This document shows, in pieces, positions 34,068 through 42,317 of a stretch of DNA of 64,000 bases (the stretch's first letter is position 1; each line of letters starts with the position of its first letter). The notes beneath the pieces were generated by a model, which did no database searches, had not been told where the DNA came from, and saw nothing but the letters and a program-made list of their open reading frames with translations. Origin of the DNA: an uncultured Gemmiger sp. (lineage in GTDB: Bacteria > Bacillota > Clostridia > Oscillospirales > Ruminococcaceae); NCBI GenBank assembly GCA_944386225.1, contig CALXAH010000006.1, positions 82,256 to 146,255 on the forward strand, written 5' to 3'. The translations under genes were made by a program, and so were the position numbers.

Positions 34068-34958
34068 TCAGTCTTCCAGCCGCCGGCGGCTGACCAGCAG
34101 GTTGATGCAGGTGATGGTCAGCACGATGGCGAACAGCAGGATGGCGGCAGCGGATGCATAGGACGGGTAGCCGCCGCTGTCACCGTACAGCATGTCGTAT
34201 ACATAGCCCACAATGGTGTTCATGCCGGCCGCGTTCAGATCGGTGCCGAACAGGGCTACCGCGTCGCTGTAAGCCTTGAACGCACCGATAAAGCCGGTGA
34301 TCACCAGATACACCAGCATGGGGGAAATCATGGGCAGGGTGATGCGGAAAAAGATCCGCGTGCGGGAGGTACCATCCACCCGGGCGGCCTTGTAGTAGTC
34401 CGGGTTCACCGAGGCCAGCGCGCTGGTCAGCACCAGGATTTTAAAGGGCATCACCACCCAGATGGTGTAAAAGCAAAGCACAAACATCTTGGCCCAGTAC
34501 GGCCCGTCGATAAAGTCGATGGTGGGGCCGCCGAACCATTGCAGCATCAGGTTTACCAGACCGTCGGTGTATTCGGTTTTCTGAAACAGCACCATGAACA
34601 CCAGGCCCACCGCCAGGGTGTTGGTCACGTAGGGGAGAAAATAGACGGTCTGGTACAGCTGGCGCAGCGGCCGGATGGAGCTGAGCCCGGTGGAGATAAG
34701 CAGGGCCAGCCCGGTGGAAAGCGGCACCGTGATCGCCACCAGGATCAGGGTATTTTTCAGTGCCTGCAGAAAATAGGGATCGTGCAGTACATAGGAATAA
34801 TTGTAGCCGCCGATGCCCCAGTAGGTCTGGGAGGCGAAGTTGTAGCCTTCCTCAAAGGAATAGATCAGCACGTCGATCAGCGGATATACCAGAAACGCGC
34901 CCAGCAGAATCAGGGCGGGCAGCAGATACAGCCACGCTTTTTTGGAGCCGTTGTTCAT
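34068..34958 (-). CDS. Sugar ABC transporter permease (MalF type)
   Basis: 296 residues, six membrane segments and the EAA loop DYYKAARVDGTSRTRIFFRI. Forms the channel with the MalG-type subunit. Start overlaps the ATPase stop by four bases (ATGA at 34955-34958). Confidence 0.9.
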   Translation of the reverse strand: MNNGSKKAWLYLLPALILLGAFLVYPLIDVLIYSFEEGYNFASQTYWGIGGYNYSYVLHDPYFLQALKNTLILVAITVPLSTGLALLISTGLSSIRPLRQLYQTVYFLPYVTNTLAVGLVFMVLFQKTEYTDGLVNLMLQWFGGPTIDFIDGPYWAKMFVLCFYTIWVVMPFKILVLTSALASVNPDYYKAARVDGTSRTRIFFRITLPMISPMLVYLVITGFIGAFKAYSDAVALFGTDLNAAGMNTIVGYVYDMLYGDSGGYPSYASAAAILLFAIVLTITCINLLVSRRRLED

Positions 34959-36073
34959 CGTGCCGCCCCCTTATCCGCCGCAAAGGGAATACGCTGCTCG
35001 GTTTCGGTGTCGAACAGCAGCACCTTGTCCGCACGCAGCGAGAAGCGCACGGTCTCGGCGTCGGCCCGCAGCCCGCAGGCCGGATCCAGGATGGCACGCA
35101 GGGCACCGTCCCGTGCATCCGGATGGGAGCAGACCATGCTCAGATCCCGGCCCAGCACCTCGGCCCGTTCCGGCGTGCAGACCACCGGCCCGGCCTCGTC
35201 CGGAATAAAGCCCTCCGGGCGCACACCTGCCCAGACCTCCCGGTCGGCCACGCCCGGAACCGCCAGTACCGGCCGGTTGGCCAGCCACAGTTCGCCGGCC
35301 TGTACCCGGGCTTTGAACACATTGATGGGCGGCGTGCCCAGAAAGCGCGCCACAAACAGGCTGGCCGGATCGTCGTACACCTGCTGGGGCTTGCCCTCCT
35401 GCATGAGTACGCCCTCCTTCATCACCACGATCCGGTCGGAGATGCTCATGGCTTCTTCCTGGTCGTGGGTCACAAACAGGGTGGTGATGCCGGTCTTTTT
35501 CTGGATTTTGCAGATTTCCTCCCGGGTCTGCAGCCGCAGCCGGGCGTCCAGGTTGGACAACGGTTCGTCCAGCAGCAGTACCCGGGGCATCTTGACCAGC
35601 GCCCGGGCGATGGCCACCCGCTGCTGCTGCCCGCCGCTCAGTTCCCGGGGCTTGCGATCCAGCAGTTCCTCAATCTGTACCAGGGCGGCGGCCTCGGTGG
35701 CCCGGCGGCGCATCTCCTGCCGGGAGGGCCGTGCCGCCCCTTTCAGATTCTCCAGAGGGAACAGAATGTTCTGCAATACCGTCAGGTGCGGGTACAGGGC
35801 GTAGTTCTGGAATACCATGCCTACCCCGCGCAGCTCCGGCGGCAGATCGGTCACGTCCTTATCACCAAAAAAGATCCGTCCGGTGGTGGGCTTTTCCAGG
35901 CCGCAGATCATGTTCAGCGTGGTGGTCTTGCCGCAGCCCGATGGCCCGAGCAATCCAACCAAAGAACCGTCTGGCACCTGGAAGCTCAACTCCCGAACGG
36001 CGACCGTTTCTCCCTGGCTGCGCCGGCCCCTGCCGGCAAAACGTTTGGTGATATCCTGCAATCTGATATCCAT
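34955..36073 (-). CDS. Sugar importer ATPase (MsmK/UgpC type)
   Basis: 372 residues. Walker A GPSGCGKTT (about 44-52), signature LSGGQQQRVAIARA, Walker B VLLLDEPLSNLDARLR, switch FVTHDQEEAM, then a C-terminal OB/TOBE regulatory domain (about 245-372). Energises uptake through the two permeases. ATG at 36073 preferred (MDIRLQDITKRF) with GGGGGG seven bases upstream. First gene of the four-gene importer operon, an unusual ATPase-first order. Confidence 0.9.
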   Translation of the reverse strand: MDIRLQDITKRFAGRGRRSQGETVAVRELSFQVPDGSLVGLLGPSGCGKTTTLNMICGLEKPTTGRIFFGDKDVTDLPPELRGVGMVFQNYALYPHLTVLQNILFPLENLKGAARPSRQEMRRRATEAAALVQIEELLDRKPRELSGGQQQRVAIARALVKMPRVLLLDEPLSNLDARLRLQTREEICKIQKKTGITTLFVTHDQEEAMSISDRIVVMKEGVLMQEGKPQQVYDDPASLFVARFLGTPPINVFKARVQAGELWLANRPVLAVPGVADREVWAGVRPEGFIPDEAGPVVCTPERAEVLGRDLSMVCSHPDARDGALRAILDPACGLRADAETVRFSLRADKVLLFDTETEQRIPFAADKGAAR

Positions 36074-36106
36074 GCTGTTTCCCCCCACAGTTCAATGCTT
36101 GTACTG

Positions 36107-36135
36107 ATTATAGCGGATTTTGGGGCATATCACAA
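36107..36135 (-). promoter_or_regulatory. Promoter of the sugar importer operon
   Basis: Minus strand TTGTGA (36130-36135), 17-base spacer, TATAAT (36107-36112). Confidence 0.75.
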
Positions 36136-36160
36136 GGTTTTGCGGCGCAGGGCAAAACAA

Positions 36161-36188
36161 AACGCCCCGGCCAACCGGCCGGGGCGTT
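36161..36188 (-). terminator. Terminator of the Phe-Gly-Leu tRNA operon
   Basis: Perfect 12-bp stem 36161-36172 / 36177-36188 with AACC loop; on the minus strand it runs into TTTTGTTTTG. Confidence 0.85.
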
Positions 36189-36213
36189 CTGGGCGGGCAA
36201 AAACCGCCAATGT

Positions 36214-36297
36214 TGGTGCGGATAACAGGACTTGAACCTGCACGTCATGGACACTGGACCCTAAAACCAGCGCGTCTGCCAATTCCGCCATATCCGC
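36214..36297 (-). tRNA. tRNA-Leu (UAG)
   Basis: 84 nt including an encoded CCA. Acceptor GCGGATA/TATCCGC, D-arm GCGGAATTGGCAGACGCGC, anticodon loop TTTAGGG (TAG), GTTCAAGTC T-loop, class II variable arm. The closing anticodon-stem pair is T-T. Confidence 0.92.
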
Positions 36298-36368
36298 AGA
36301 CGAATCCATCAAGAATGTTTACCGATGGATAAAGAAAAACACCCGACGCAGGTACGACGGGTGCTTTG

Positions 36369-36444
36369 TGGAGCGGCTTACGAGGCTCGAACTCGCTACC
36401 TCCACCTTGGCAAGGTGGCGCTCTACCAGATGAGCTAAAGCCGC
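36369..36444 (-). tRNA. tRNA-Gly (GCC)
   Basis: 76 nt with encoded CCA. Acceptor GCGGCTT/AAGCCGC, anticodon stem-loop CCACC-TTGCCAA-GGTGG, T-loop GTTCGAGCC. Confidence 0.95.
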
Positions 36445-36448
36445 AAAA

Positions 36449-36524
36449 TGGTGCCTCCGATCGGAATCGAACCAATGACACGGGGATTTTCAGTCCCCTG
36501 CTCTACCAACTGAGCTACAGAGGC
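36449..36524 (-). tRNA. tRNA-Phe (GAA)
   Basis: 76 nt with encoded CCA. Acceptor GCCTCTG/CGGAGGC, anticodon stem-loop GGGGA-CTGAAAA-TCCCC, T-loop GTTCGATTC. Confidence 0.95.
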
Positions 36525-36547
36525 CTGTCTGCCGTTGCAGCTTAATC

Positions 36548-36576
36548 AGTATAGCGCGCTGGGCAGAATTTGTCAA
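36548..36576 (-). promoter_or_regulatory. Promoter of the Phe-Gly-Leu tRNA operon
   Basis: Minus strand TTGACA (36571-36576), 17-base spacer, TATACT (36548-36553). Confidence 0.85.
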
Positions 36577-36655
36577 TACTTTTTTGAATATTTTTTCTTT
36601 TCTCCGTATAGCAAGATACCGGAAAGGCAAACAGGCCGGGGCGAAACAATGAAAA

Positions 36656-37081
36656 TCATGATTTTAGGCTGCTTCGGAGTTCCGACATCCGGATATACCC
36701 ATTTTCATCTTCGACATCCAACGAAAGAATACGCATGGTTTCAATGATTTCCGAAATATGCGATTGACTGATTTCCGGACTCAACACCAAATACCCATAT
36801 ACTTCATTGCAGAAAGTGTAGTTGACGGCTTTATTTGTCCCTTCCGTCAATGAATGGTATGCTTGCTGAAAAGAGCGAAAGGCGGCAACCCCATACCAAT
36901 AGCTGCTTTCGCAGCCATCTGTCTGGTATTCTGCAAAGTGAGTACAAGCATCAGCGGCACCTGCCTGTGCCAGTGCCCGAATATCATCCTTATTGTTTTT
37001 TTGGTTTTGCCAGAGCAGGGCAAAGGTTAAAGTGGAAATGGAAAGGCAAACGATTAGAATAACTTCAAATCGCTTTTTCAT
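36656..37081 (-). CDS. AT-rich orphan gene, membrane-anchored or secreted protein
   Basis: 141 residues, not recognised. N-terminal hydrophobic segment (about 6-24, VILIVCLSISTLTFALLW) after a basic start (MKKRFE), then a mostly helical soluble part with aromatic and polar residues (YWYGVAAFRSFQQAYHSL). Codon use and base composition are clearly more AT-rich than the neighbours, which fits recent acquisition between the two tRNA operons. AAAGGAG stands eight bases before ATG, so it looks translated. Confidence 0.6.
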   Translation of the reverse strand: MKKRFEVILIVCLSISTLTFALLWQNQKNNKDDIRALAQAGAADACTHFAEYQTDGCESSYWYGVAAFRSFQQAYHSLTEGTNKAVNYTFCNEVYGYLVLSPEISQSHISEIIETMRILSLDVEDENGYIRMSELRSSLKS

Positions 37082-37185
37082 ATTGTGATCTCCTTTCCCT
37101 GTATACCAAACTCTTTATAAATAAAAACATACCACACGCTAAATAATTTTACCAGCGCATTTGAAAGAGGGCGGATCAATAACAA

Positions 37186-37219
37186 AAATACCGCAGAGGA
37201 GAAATCCTCTGCGGTATTT
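37186..37219 (-). terminator. Terminator of the Gln-Pro tRNA operon
   Basis: Perfect 15-bp stem 37186-37200 / 37205-37219 with GAAA loop, followed on the minus strand by TTTTGTTATTG. It begins at the CCA end of tRNA-Pro. Confidence 0.85.
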
Positions 37220-37294
37220 GGTCGGAGTGGCGGGATTTGAACCCACGGCTTCCTAGTCCCGAACCAGGCGCGCTACCAACTGCGCTACACCCCG
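37219..37294 (-). tRNA. tRNA-Pro (CGG)
   Basis: 76 nt with encoded CCA. Acceptor CGGGGTG/CACTCCG (one G-T pair), anticodon stem-loop CCTGG-TTCGGGA-CTAGG, T-loop GTTCAAATC. Confidence 0.95.
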
Positions 37295-37334
37295 AAAAAA
37301 ATGGCAGCAGCTCGTAAAAACACGCTGCTGCCGG

Positions 37335-37408
37335 TGGTTGGGGAAGAAGGATTCGAACCCTCACAAACAGAGTCAGAGTCTGTCGTGCTACCCTTACACA
37401 ATTCCCCA
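37335..37408 (-). tRNA. tRNA-Gln (CUG)
   Basis: 74 nt with encoded CCA. Acceptor TGGGGAA/TTCCCCA (U1-A72 as usual for tRNA-Gln), anticodon stem-loop ACAGA-CTCTGAC-TCTGT, T-loop GTTCGAATC. Confidence 0.95.
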
Positions 37409-37448
37409 TCGGTCTTTGTGCGGCGCTCCGTTTCCAGAGCGCTCTATT

Positions 37449-37477
37449 ATTATAGCTAACCCCCATGGATTTGTCAA
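37449..37477 (-). promoter_or_regulatory. Promoter of the Gln-Pro tRNA operon
   Basis: Minus strand TTGACA (37472-37477), 17-base spacer, TATAAT (37449-37454): full consensus. Confidence 0.9.
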
Positions 37478-37580
37478 CAGGTAATTTCAAATTTTTTTGA
37501 AAAATTTGGCGAAGCCATTTTTGCGGCCTGCGAGGATAGTTTTCCGGGCCTGAAACATACTGAAACAGGAGGTGATTATT

Positions 37581-37823
37581 GTGAGCACACACAAGCACAC
37601 ATTGGATCAACGTTTATATAAAGTACAGGCGCAGGCGCGGGCAGAAAGCTTGAATGCGCTGCCGGCTGCCCGGCGCGCAGCGCAGGCCCGGGCGGATGGG
37701 GCACTTCGCCCGGAGGAATACTTTACGCAGCGGCAGCTGATCCACAAGCCCCAGCGCGTGGAGGAAGCCCGGCCCACGGTGAACAGCCGCCTGCACAGCA
37801 AGGAAGAATTTCCGCAGGGCTGA
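37581..37823 (+). CDS. Small hypothetical protein
   Basis: 80 residues from GTG 37581, chosen because AGGAGG lies eight bases upstream. Highly charged and Arg/Gln/Ala-rich (STHKHTLDQRLYKVQAQARAE...), no membrane segment, no motif recognised; probably helical. Followed by a strong terminator. A real gene is likely from the ribosome binding site, but function is unknown. Confidence 0.6.
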   Translation: MSTHKHTLDQRLYKVQAQARAESLNALPAARRAAQARADGALRPEEYFTQRQLIHKPQRVEEARPTVNSRLHSKEEFPQG

Positions 37824-37837
37824 CCAGAATCAAGCCG

Positions 37838-37882
37838 AAAGCGGCCGCCATTCCGGGAACTTTCCGGAATGGCGGCCGCTTT
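37838..37882 (+). terminator. Terminator with 19-bp stem
   Basis: Perfect arms 37838-37856 / 37864-37882 (AAAGCGGCCGCCATTCCGG and its complement). T-tail is short (TTTG), A-rich on the left, so it may act in both directions. Confidence 0.7.
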
Positions 37883-38048
37883 GCCGTTGCCGCTCTGCCT
37901 GGCGGGGGGATCTTTGGGCGGCGATGCCGGTGTTCGGCATTTTTAGGTACAGCCGCCATATTTCGTTGCGAAAAACAGTTGCAATCCTTAATTGAATCTT
38001 TTATGATAAAAGAAAGACAAAATGAAGAAGACAGGAAGGGTTTGCAAT

Positions 38049-38270
38049 ATGGCAGAGTTCAAGTATGAAATTACCGAGCGGATCGCGGTGCTGAGCACCA
38101 GCGCCAACGGCTGGGAGCGTCAGCTGAATATGGTCAGCTGGAACGACCGGGAGCCCAAGTATGACATCCGCGACTGGTCTCCGGACGGCAGCAAGATGGG
38201 TAAGGGCATCAGCCTGAGCCACGATGAGCTGGCCATCCTGAAAGGCATCCTGGAGGATATGGAACTGTAA
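38049..38270 (+). CDS. PC4/YdbC-family single-strand DNA-binding protein
   Basis: 73 residues. Matches the PC4-like YdbC layout: EITERIAVLSTSANGWERQLNMVSWN...YDIRDWSPDG..MGKGISLS.DELAILKGIL, a four-strand sheet plus C-terminal helix. Such proteins bind single-stranded DNA as dimers and may affect transcription or repair. ATG at 38049 preferred (AGGAAGGG eight bases upstream) over ATG 38022. Its stop shares a base with the next start (TAATG). Confidence 0.88.
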   Translation: MAEFKYEITERIAVLSTSANGWERQLNMVSWNDREPKYDIRDWSPDGSKMGKGISLSHDELAILKGILEDMEL

Positions 38271-38845
38271 TGGGGTACCGGGAAGAGTTCATTGAGATAT
38301 TCACCCAGAATATTACCCGTCCGGGTGCGGACAAGCTGCTGGAATGGCTGGACACCACCGATTTTTATCGGGCGCCGGCATCCACCCGCTTTCACGGAGC
38401 CTGCGAGTCGGGCCTTGTCATGCACAGCCTGAACGTATACCACGCTCTTATGGATCGGTTCTATACCGAAGAAGAGAGCAAGGAGAGCTTTGCAGTAGTG
38501 GCGCTGCTGCACGATCTGTGCAAGGCAAACTACTACAAAGCGGGCACCCGGAACGTGAAAAACGAGACTACCGGCCAATGGGAAAAGGTTCCCACCTATA
38601 ATGTGGAGGATATGTTCCCCTACGGGCACGGAGAAAAGAGCGTCTATCTCATTGAGCGCTTCATCCGGCTGCGCCCGGCGGAGGCCGTGGCAATCCGCTG
38701 GCATATGGGCGGATTTGACGATGCGGCCCGGGGCGGCTGCCGCGCCATCAGCGAGGCGTATGATAAATACCCGCTGGCGGTAAAGCTGCATATAGCGGAT
38801 CTGGAAGCTACCTACCTGATGGAAAAGGGCACCGGCCGTCACTGA
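38270..38845 (+). CDS. HD-domain phosphohydrolase
   Basis: 191 residues. Metal-binding H...HD...D pattern: FHGACESGLVMHSLNVYHAL, then LLHDLCKANYY, with GHGEKS and IRWHMGGFDD further on. Resembles HD hydrolases encoded next to YdbC-type genes in Clostridia; a nucleotide or RNA 2',3'-cyclic phosphate substrate is conceivable. Translationally coupled to the PC4-like gene. Confidence 0.85.
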   Translation: MGYREEFIEIFTQNITRPGADKLLEWLDTTDFYRAPASTRFHGACESGLVMHSLNVYHALMDRFYTEEESKESFAVVALLHDLCKANYYKAGTRNVKNETTGQWEKVPTYNVEDMFPYGHGEKSVYLIERFIRLRPAEAVAIRWHMGGFDDAARGGCRAISEAYDKYPLAVKLHIADLEATYLMEKGTGRH

Positions 38846-38858
38846 TACTGAATAGAAA

Positions 38859-38903
38859 AACAGAGGGCGTCGTTCTCATTCGGAACGGCGCCCTCTGTTT
38901 TTA
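38859..38903 (+). terminator. Terminator of the PC4/HD operon
   Basis: 11-bp stem 38859-38869 / 38889-38899 enclosing a smaller GTTC/GGAAC stem, then TTTTTAT. Confidence 0.85.
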
Positions 38904-38910
38904 TGCAAAA

Positions 38911-38948
38911 AAAGCCAGGCTGTATTTATGAAAATACAACCTGGCTTT
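38911..38948 (-). terminator. Second 17-bp hairpin, terminator-like on the minus strand
   Basis: Arms 38911-38927 / 38932-38948 with one mismatch and an ATGA loop. T-run (TTTTTTTG) follows on the minus strand only, though no minus-strand gene lies upstream. Confidence 0.5.
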
Positions 38949-39059
38949 CCAGCGCTGTGCCGGGGAATTCGTTTGTGCTATGTGTGAAAACAGCTGCTTT
39001 TGCGCAATGTGCCCAGCAATTGCCGGGGAAAACTGCCTGTGGGCTGGACAAAATGATAA

Positions 39060-39103
39060 ATTCATAAAAATGCATTGACAATGCATAAATATCCAACTAT
39101 AAT
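39060..39103 (+). promoter_or_regulatory. argG promoter with two ArgR-box-like sites
   Basis: TTGACA (39075-39080), 17-base spacer, TATAAT (39098-39103). ATTCATAAAAATGCATT (39060-39076) and ATGCATAAATATCCA (39081-39095) each match most positions of the Bacillus ARG box CATGAATAAAAATKCAAGT and cover the -35 region, as expected for ArgR repression by arginine. Confidence 0.75.
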
Positions 39104-39147
39104 ACAGACAAACCCAAGCGAAAACAAAATGGAGAGAGGGAACCATT

Positions 39148-40383
39148 ATGAACCATAAAGCGCAGAACAAGCAGTACAACAAGGTAGTGCTGGCCTACTC
39201 CGGCGGGCTGGACACCTCCATCATCATCCCCTGGCTGAAAGAAAACTACGGCTGTGAAGTGGTGGCCGTTTCCGCCAATGTGGGTCAGGCCGACGAGCTG
39301 GAAGGCCTGGAGGCCAAAGCGCTGGCCACCGGCGCCTCCAAGCTGTATGTGCTGGATCTGGTGGACGAGTTCGTGGAGGACTACATTGCTCCCACCGTGA
39401 TGGCCGGGGCCAAGTACGAGGGCACCTACCTGCTGGGCACCAGCTTTGCCCGTCCGCTGATCGCCAAAAAGCTGGTGGAGATCGCGCTGCAGGAAGGCGC
39501 GGACGCCATCTGCCACGGCTGCACCGGCAAGGGCAACGACCAGGTGCGGTTTGAGCTGGGCATCAAGGCGTTTGCCCCGGATATGCCCATCATCGCCCCC
39601 TGGCGGGAGTGGGACATCACCAGCCGGGACGAGGAGATCGACTACGCCGAGGCCCACAACATCCCCCTGAAGATCAGCCGGGAGACCAACTACTCCAAGG
39701 ACAAGAACATCTGGCACCTGTCCCATGAGGGCCTGGATCTGGAAGACCCCGCCAACGAGCCCCAGTACACCAAGCCCGGTTTCCTGGAGCTGGGCGTGGC
39801 CCCGGAGCAGGCGCCCGACACCCCCACCTATGTGACCATCCACTTTGAAAAGGGTATGCCCACCGCGCTGGACGGGGTGGAGATGAAGGCAGCCGATCTG
39901 CTGACCAAGCTGAACGAGCTGGGCGGCGCCAACGGCGTTGGCATCATCGATATCGTGGAGAACCGGCTGGTTGGCATGAAGAGCCGCGGCGTCTACGAGA
40001 CCCCCGGCGGCACCATCTGGTATGCGGCCCACGCCCAGCTGGAGATGCTCTGCCTGGACAAGGAGACCAGCCACTACAAGGCCCTGGTGGCCCAGAAATA
40101 CGCGGATCTGGTATACAACGGCCAGTGGTTCACCCCGCTGATGGACGCGCTGAACGCCTTTGTCAAATCCACCCAGGAGAAGGTTACCGGCGATGTGAAG
40201 GTCAAGCTGTACAAGGGCAATGTGCTGCCGGTATCGGTCACCAGCCCCAACAGCCTGTACAGCGAAGATCTGGCCACTTTTGGCGAGGACGCGATCTACG
40301 ACCAGGCCGATGCGGGCGGATTCATCAACCTGTTCGGCCTGCCCATCACCGTCAGCGCCAAGCTGGCCGGCAAGGGCAAGTAA
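39148..40383 (+). CDS. argG: Argininosuccinate synthase
   Basis: 411 residues; joins citrulline and aspartate with ATP in the cytosol. PP-loop [12 protein letters not shown] (about 13-24), substrate motif [14 protein letters not shown], and IAPWREWD. First gene of argGH. The remaining arginine genes are at 46-56 kb on the other strand. Confidence 0.97.
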   Translation: MNHKAQNKQYNKVVLAYSGGLDTSIIIPWLKENYGCEVVAVSANVGQADELEGLEAKALATGASKLYVLDLVDEFVEDYIAPTVMAGAKYEGTYLLGTSFARPLIAKKLVEIALQEGADAICHGCTGKGNDQVRFELGIKAFAPDMPIIAPWREWDITSRDEEIDYAEAHNIPLKISRETNYSKDKNIWHLSHEGLDLEDPANEPQYTKPGFLELGVAPEQAPDTPTYVTIHFEKGMPTALDGVEMKAADLLTKLNELGGANGVGIIDIVENRLVGMKSRGVYETPGGTIWYAAHAQLEMLCLDKETSHYKALVAQKYADLVYNGQWFTPLMDALNAFVKSTQEKVTGDVKVKLYKGNVLPVSVTSPNSLYSEDLATFGEDAIYDQADAGGFINLFGLPITVSAKLAGKGK

Positions 40384-40408
40384 ACACCAGAAAAGGAGGG
40401 TACTGCCC

Positions 40409-41746
40409 ATGGCAGACGCATACGAGACCCGCCTGTGGGGCGGCCGCTTCCACGAGGACGAGGATGCATTGATGCAGCGGTTCAACGGCAACGCCTGCGA
40501 AACGCTGTGGCTCATGGAGCCGGACATCGAGGGGAGTCTGGCCCATGTGGCCATGCAGGTACGGTGCGGTCTGCTCACCGAGGAGGAGGGCAAGACCCTC
40601 ACCGAGGGGCTGGAAAGCATTCTGGCCGACTGGCGCAGCGGCGCCATCACCTGCGGCCCGGAATATGAGGACGTGCATACCTTTGTGGAGCTGAACCTGA
40701 TCCGCCGGGTAGGGGAGGTGGGCAAAAAGCTGCACGCCGCCCGCAGCCGCAACGATCAGGTCAACACCGACATGAAGCTGTATGTCAAGGCGCAGCTGCA
40801 CCGGGTGGCCGGCCTGATCGACAGCTTCACCGCTACCCTGAACCAGGCGGCGGAAAAGAACCCCTGGCCCATGCCCGGCTATACCCATCTGCAGCGGGCC
40901 CAGGTGGTCACCTTCAAGTATTACATGCTGGCTTATGCCGAGATGATGGCCCGGGACAAGCAGCGGGTGCTGAATGCCCTGGATCTGATGGACGAGAGCC
41001 CCCTGGGCTGCGGTGCGCTGGCGGGTACCACCCACCAGATCGACCGGGCGTTTACCGCCGAAAAGCTGGGCTTTTCCCATGGGCCCTGCAAAAACTTTCT
41101 GGACGGCGTGTCCGACCGGGACTATGTGCTGGAATCGCTGAGCGCGTTTTCCATTCTGATGATGCACCTGTCCCGCCTGTCGGAAGAACTGGTGCTCTGG
41201 TCCAGTGCCGAGTTCGGCTTCATTACGCTGGATGACAAGTACACCACCGGTTCCAGCATCATGCCCCAGAAGAAGAACGCCGACGGGGCGGAACTGGTAC
41301 GCGGCCAGACCGGCCGTGTCTATGGCCACCTGACCGCTCTGCTCTGCACCATGAAGGGCCTGCCGCTGGCCTACAACAAGGATATGCAGGAGGATAAACT
41401 GGCTTTCTACGACAGCCTGAACGTGGTTACCGCCTGCCTGCAAGTTACTGAGCGGATGATCGCCACCCTGACCCCTCACCCGGAGGTCATGCGGGCGGCC
41501 ATCAAGAAAGGATTCATCAACGCCACCGAAGCCGCCGACTATCTGGTGCGCAAGGGTATGCCCTTCCGGGATGCCCACAGCGTGGTGGGGCAGCTGGTGC
41601 TCTACTGTGAGCAGCAGGGCAAGGCACTGGAAGAACTGTCGCTGGAAGAACTGAAAGCGGTCAGCCCGGTTTTTGAGGCGGACGTCTATCCGGAGCTTGC
41701 CTGCGACGCCATCCTCCACCGGGGCATCAAGCAGGAGATGCTCTGA
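40409..41746 (+). CDS. argH: Argininosuccinate lyase
   Basis: 445 residues, fumarase/aspartase superfamily. Signature GSSIMPQKKNADGAEL (about 280-295), plus the other conserved regions AARSRNDQVNTD and YTHLQRAQ. Releases arginine and fumarate, the last step of the pathway. Start ATG 40409 with AAAGGAGGG nine bases upstream; 25 bases after argG. Confidence 0.97.
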   Translation: MADAYETRLWGGRFHEDEDALMQRFNGNACETLWLMEPDIEGSLAHVAMQVRCGLLTEEEGKTLTEGLESILADWRSGAITCGPEYEDVHTFVELNLIRRVGEVGKKLHAARSRNDQVNTDMKLYVKAQLHRVAGLIDSFTATLNQAAEKNPWPMPGYTHLQRAQVVTFKYYMLAYAEMMARDKQRVLNALDLMDESPLGCGALAGTTHQIDRAFTAEKLGFSHGPCKNFLDGVSDRDYVLESLSAFSILMMHLSRLSEELVLWSSAEFGFITLDDKYTTGSSIMPQKKNADGAELVRGQTGRVYGHLTALLCTMKGLPLAYNKDMQEDKLAFYDSLNVVTACLQVTERMIATLTPHPEVMRAAIKKGFINATEAADYLVRKGMPFRDAHSVVGQLVLYCEQQGKALEELSLEELKAVSPVFEADVYPELACDAILHRGIKQEML

Positions 41747-41805
41747 ACGAAGAAGAAGCCCGTTCCTTTTTTCCTTTTCCAATGCGCAGCGATGCGCACA
41801 CACAG

Positions 41806-41840
41806 CAAAACCGCCGGCAGCCTGGCTGCCGGCGGTTTTG
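41806..41840. terminator. Bidirectional terminator
   Basis: Perfect 15-bp stem 41806-41820 / 41826-41840 with CCTGG loop, A-tract left and TTTTG right; serves argGH and the convergent marR gene. Confidence 0.85.
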
Positions 41841-41852
41841 TGCGTGTTGGGA

Positions 41853-42299
41853 TTATTCACTGTCTTCCCAGGCGGGGTTCTGCAGGGATTGATACAGCCG
41901 GTTCAGATATTCCAGAAGCTGGCGGGCCTCCTCCTCGCTCAAAGCGGCGCGGAACCGGGCGTCCAGCTTTTCAAACCGGACAGCTACCTGTTCGGCGGCC
42001 AGGCGGCCGGATTCGGTCAGGGTGATCTTCTGGCAGCGCCGGCAGGCCGGGTCCTGGGTGCGGGTTACCAGCCCCGCTTCCACCAGCCGGTCCACGCTTC
42101 GGGAGAGGGTGGAAACGTCGATGCCGCATTCCTCGCCCAGTTCCCGCTGGGTACGGGGGCCGGTGCGCAGCAGACATTCCAGCAGCCGGGGCTGCCCCTG
42201 GCCCAGCGGAATGTCCAGCTGCAGAAACTCTTTGCGCAGCAGGCGCCGCTTTTCGTTCTCCAGCCTGGCAACGGCCAGACGCAGTTCACGGGGATCCAT
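41853..42299 (-). CDS. MarR-family regulator of the ABC exporter
   Basis: 148 residues, winged helix-turn-helix (TQRELGEECGIDVSTLSRSVDRLVEAGLV, about 52-80) and dimer helices at both ends; two cysteines in DPACRRCQ may sense oxidation. Last gene of a three-gene operon with a heterodimeric ABC exporter, 18 bases after the second ABC gene. The palindrome at the operon promoter (45943-45954) is its probable target. Confidence 0.88.
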   Translation of the reverse strand: MDPRELRLAVARLENEKRRLLRKEFLQLDIPLGQGQPRLLECLLRTGPRTQRELGEECGIDVSTLSRSVDRLVEAGLVTRTQDPACRRCQKITLTESGRLAAEQVAVRFEKLDARFRAALSEEEARQLLEYLNRLYQSLQNPAWEDSE

Positions 42300-42317
42300 T
42301 GGTTTGCCTCCCTCCGA

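Larger units (their letters stand above)
38846..39147. other. 302-base intergenic region upstream of argG
   Basis: Contains the terminator at 38859, a second long hairpin at 38911-38948, about 110 bases in which I see no feature, and the argG promoter with ArgR-like boxes. No plausible coding sequence on either strand. Confidence 0.7.

Noticed and set aside
36130-36481. Short minus-strand frames across 36130-36481
   Set aside because: They run through the tRNA-Leu, tRNA-Gly and tRNA-Phe genes, which fold into full cloverleaves.
38901-39182. Minus-strand hydrophobic frame upstream of argG
   Set aside because: Low-complexity translation of AT-rich promoter DNA, no ribosome binding site, and it covers the argG promoter and ArgR-like boxes.
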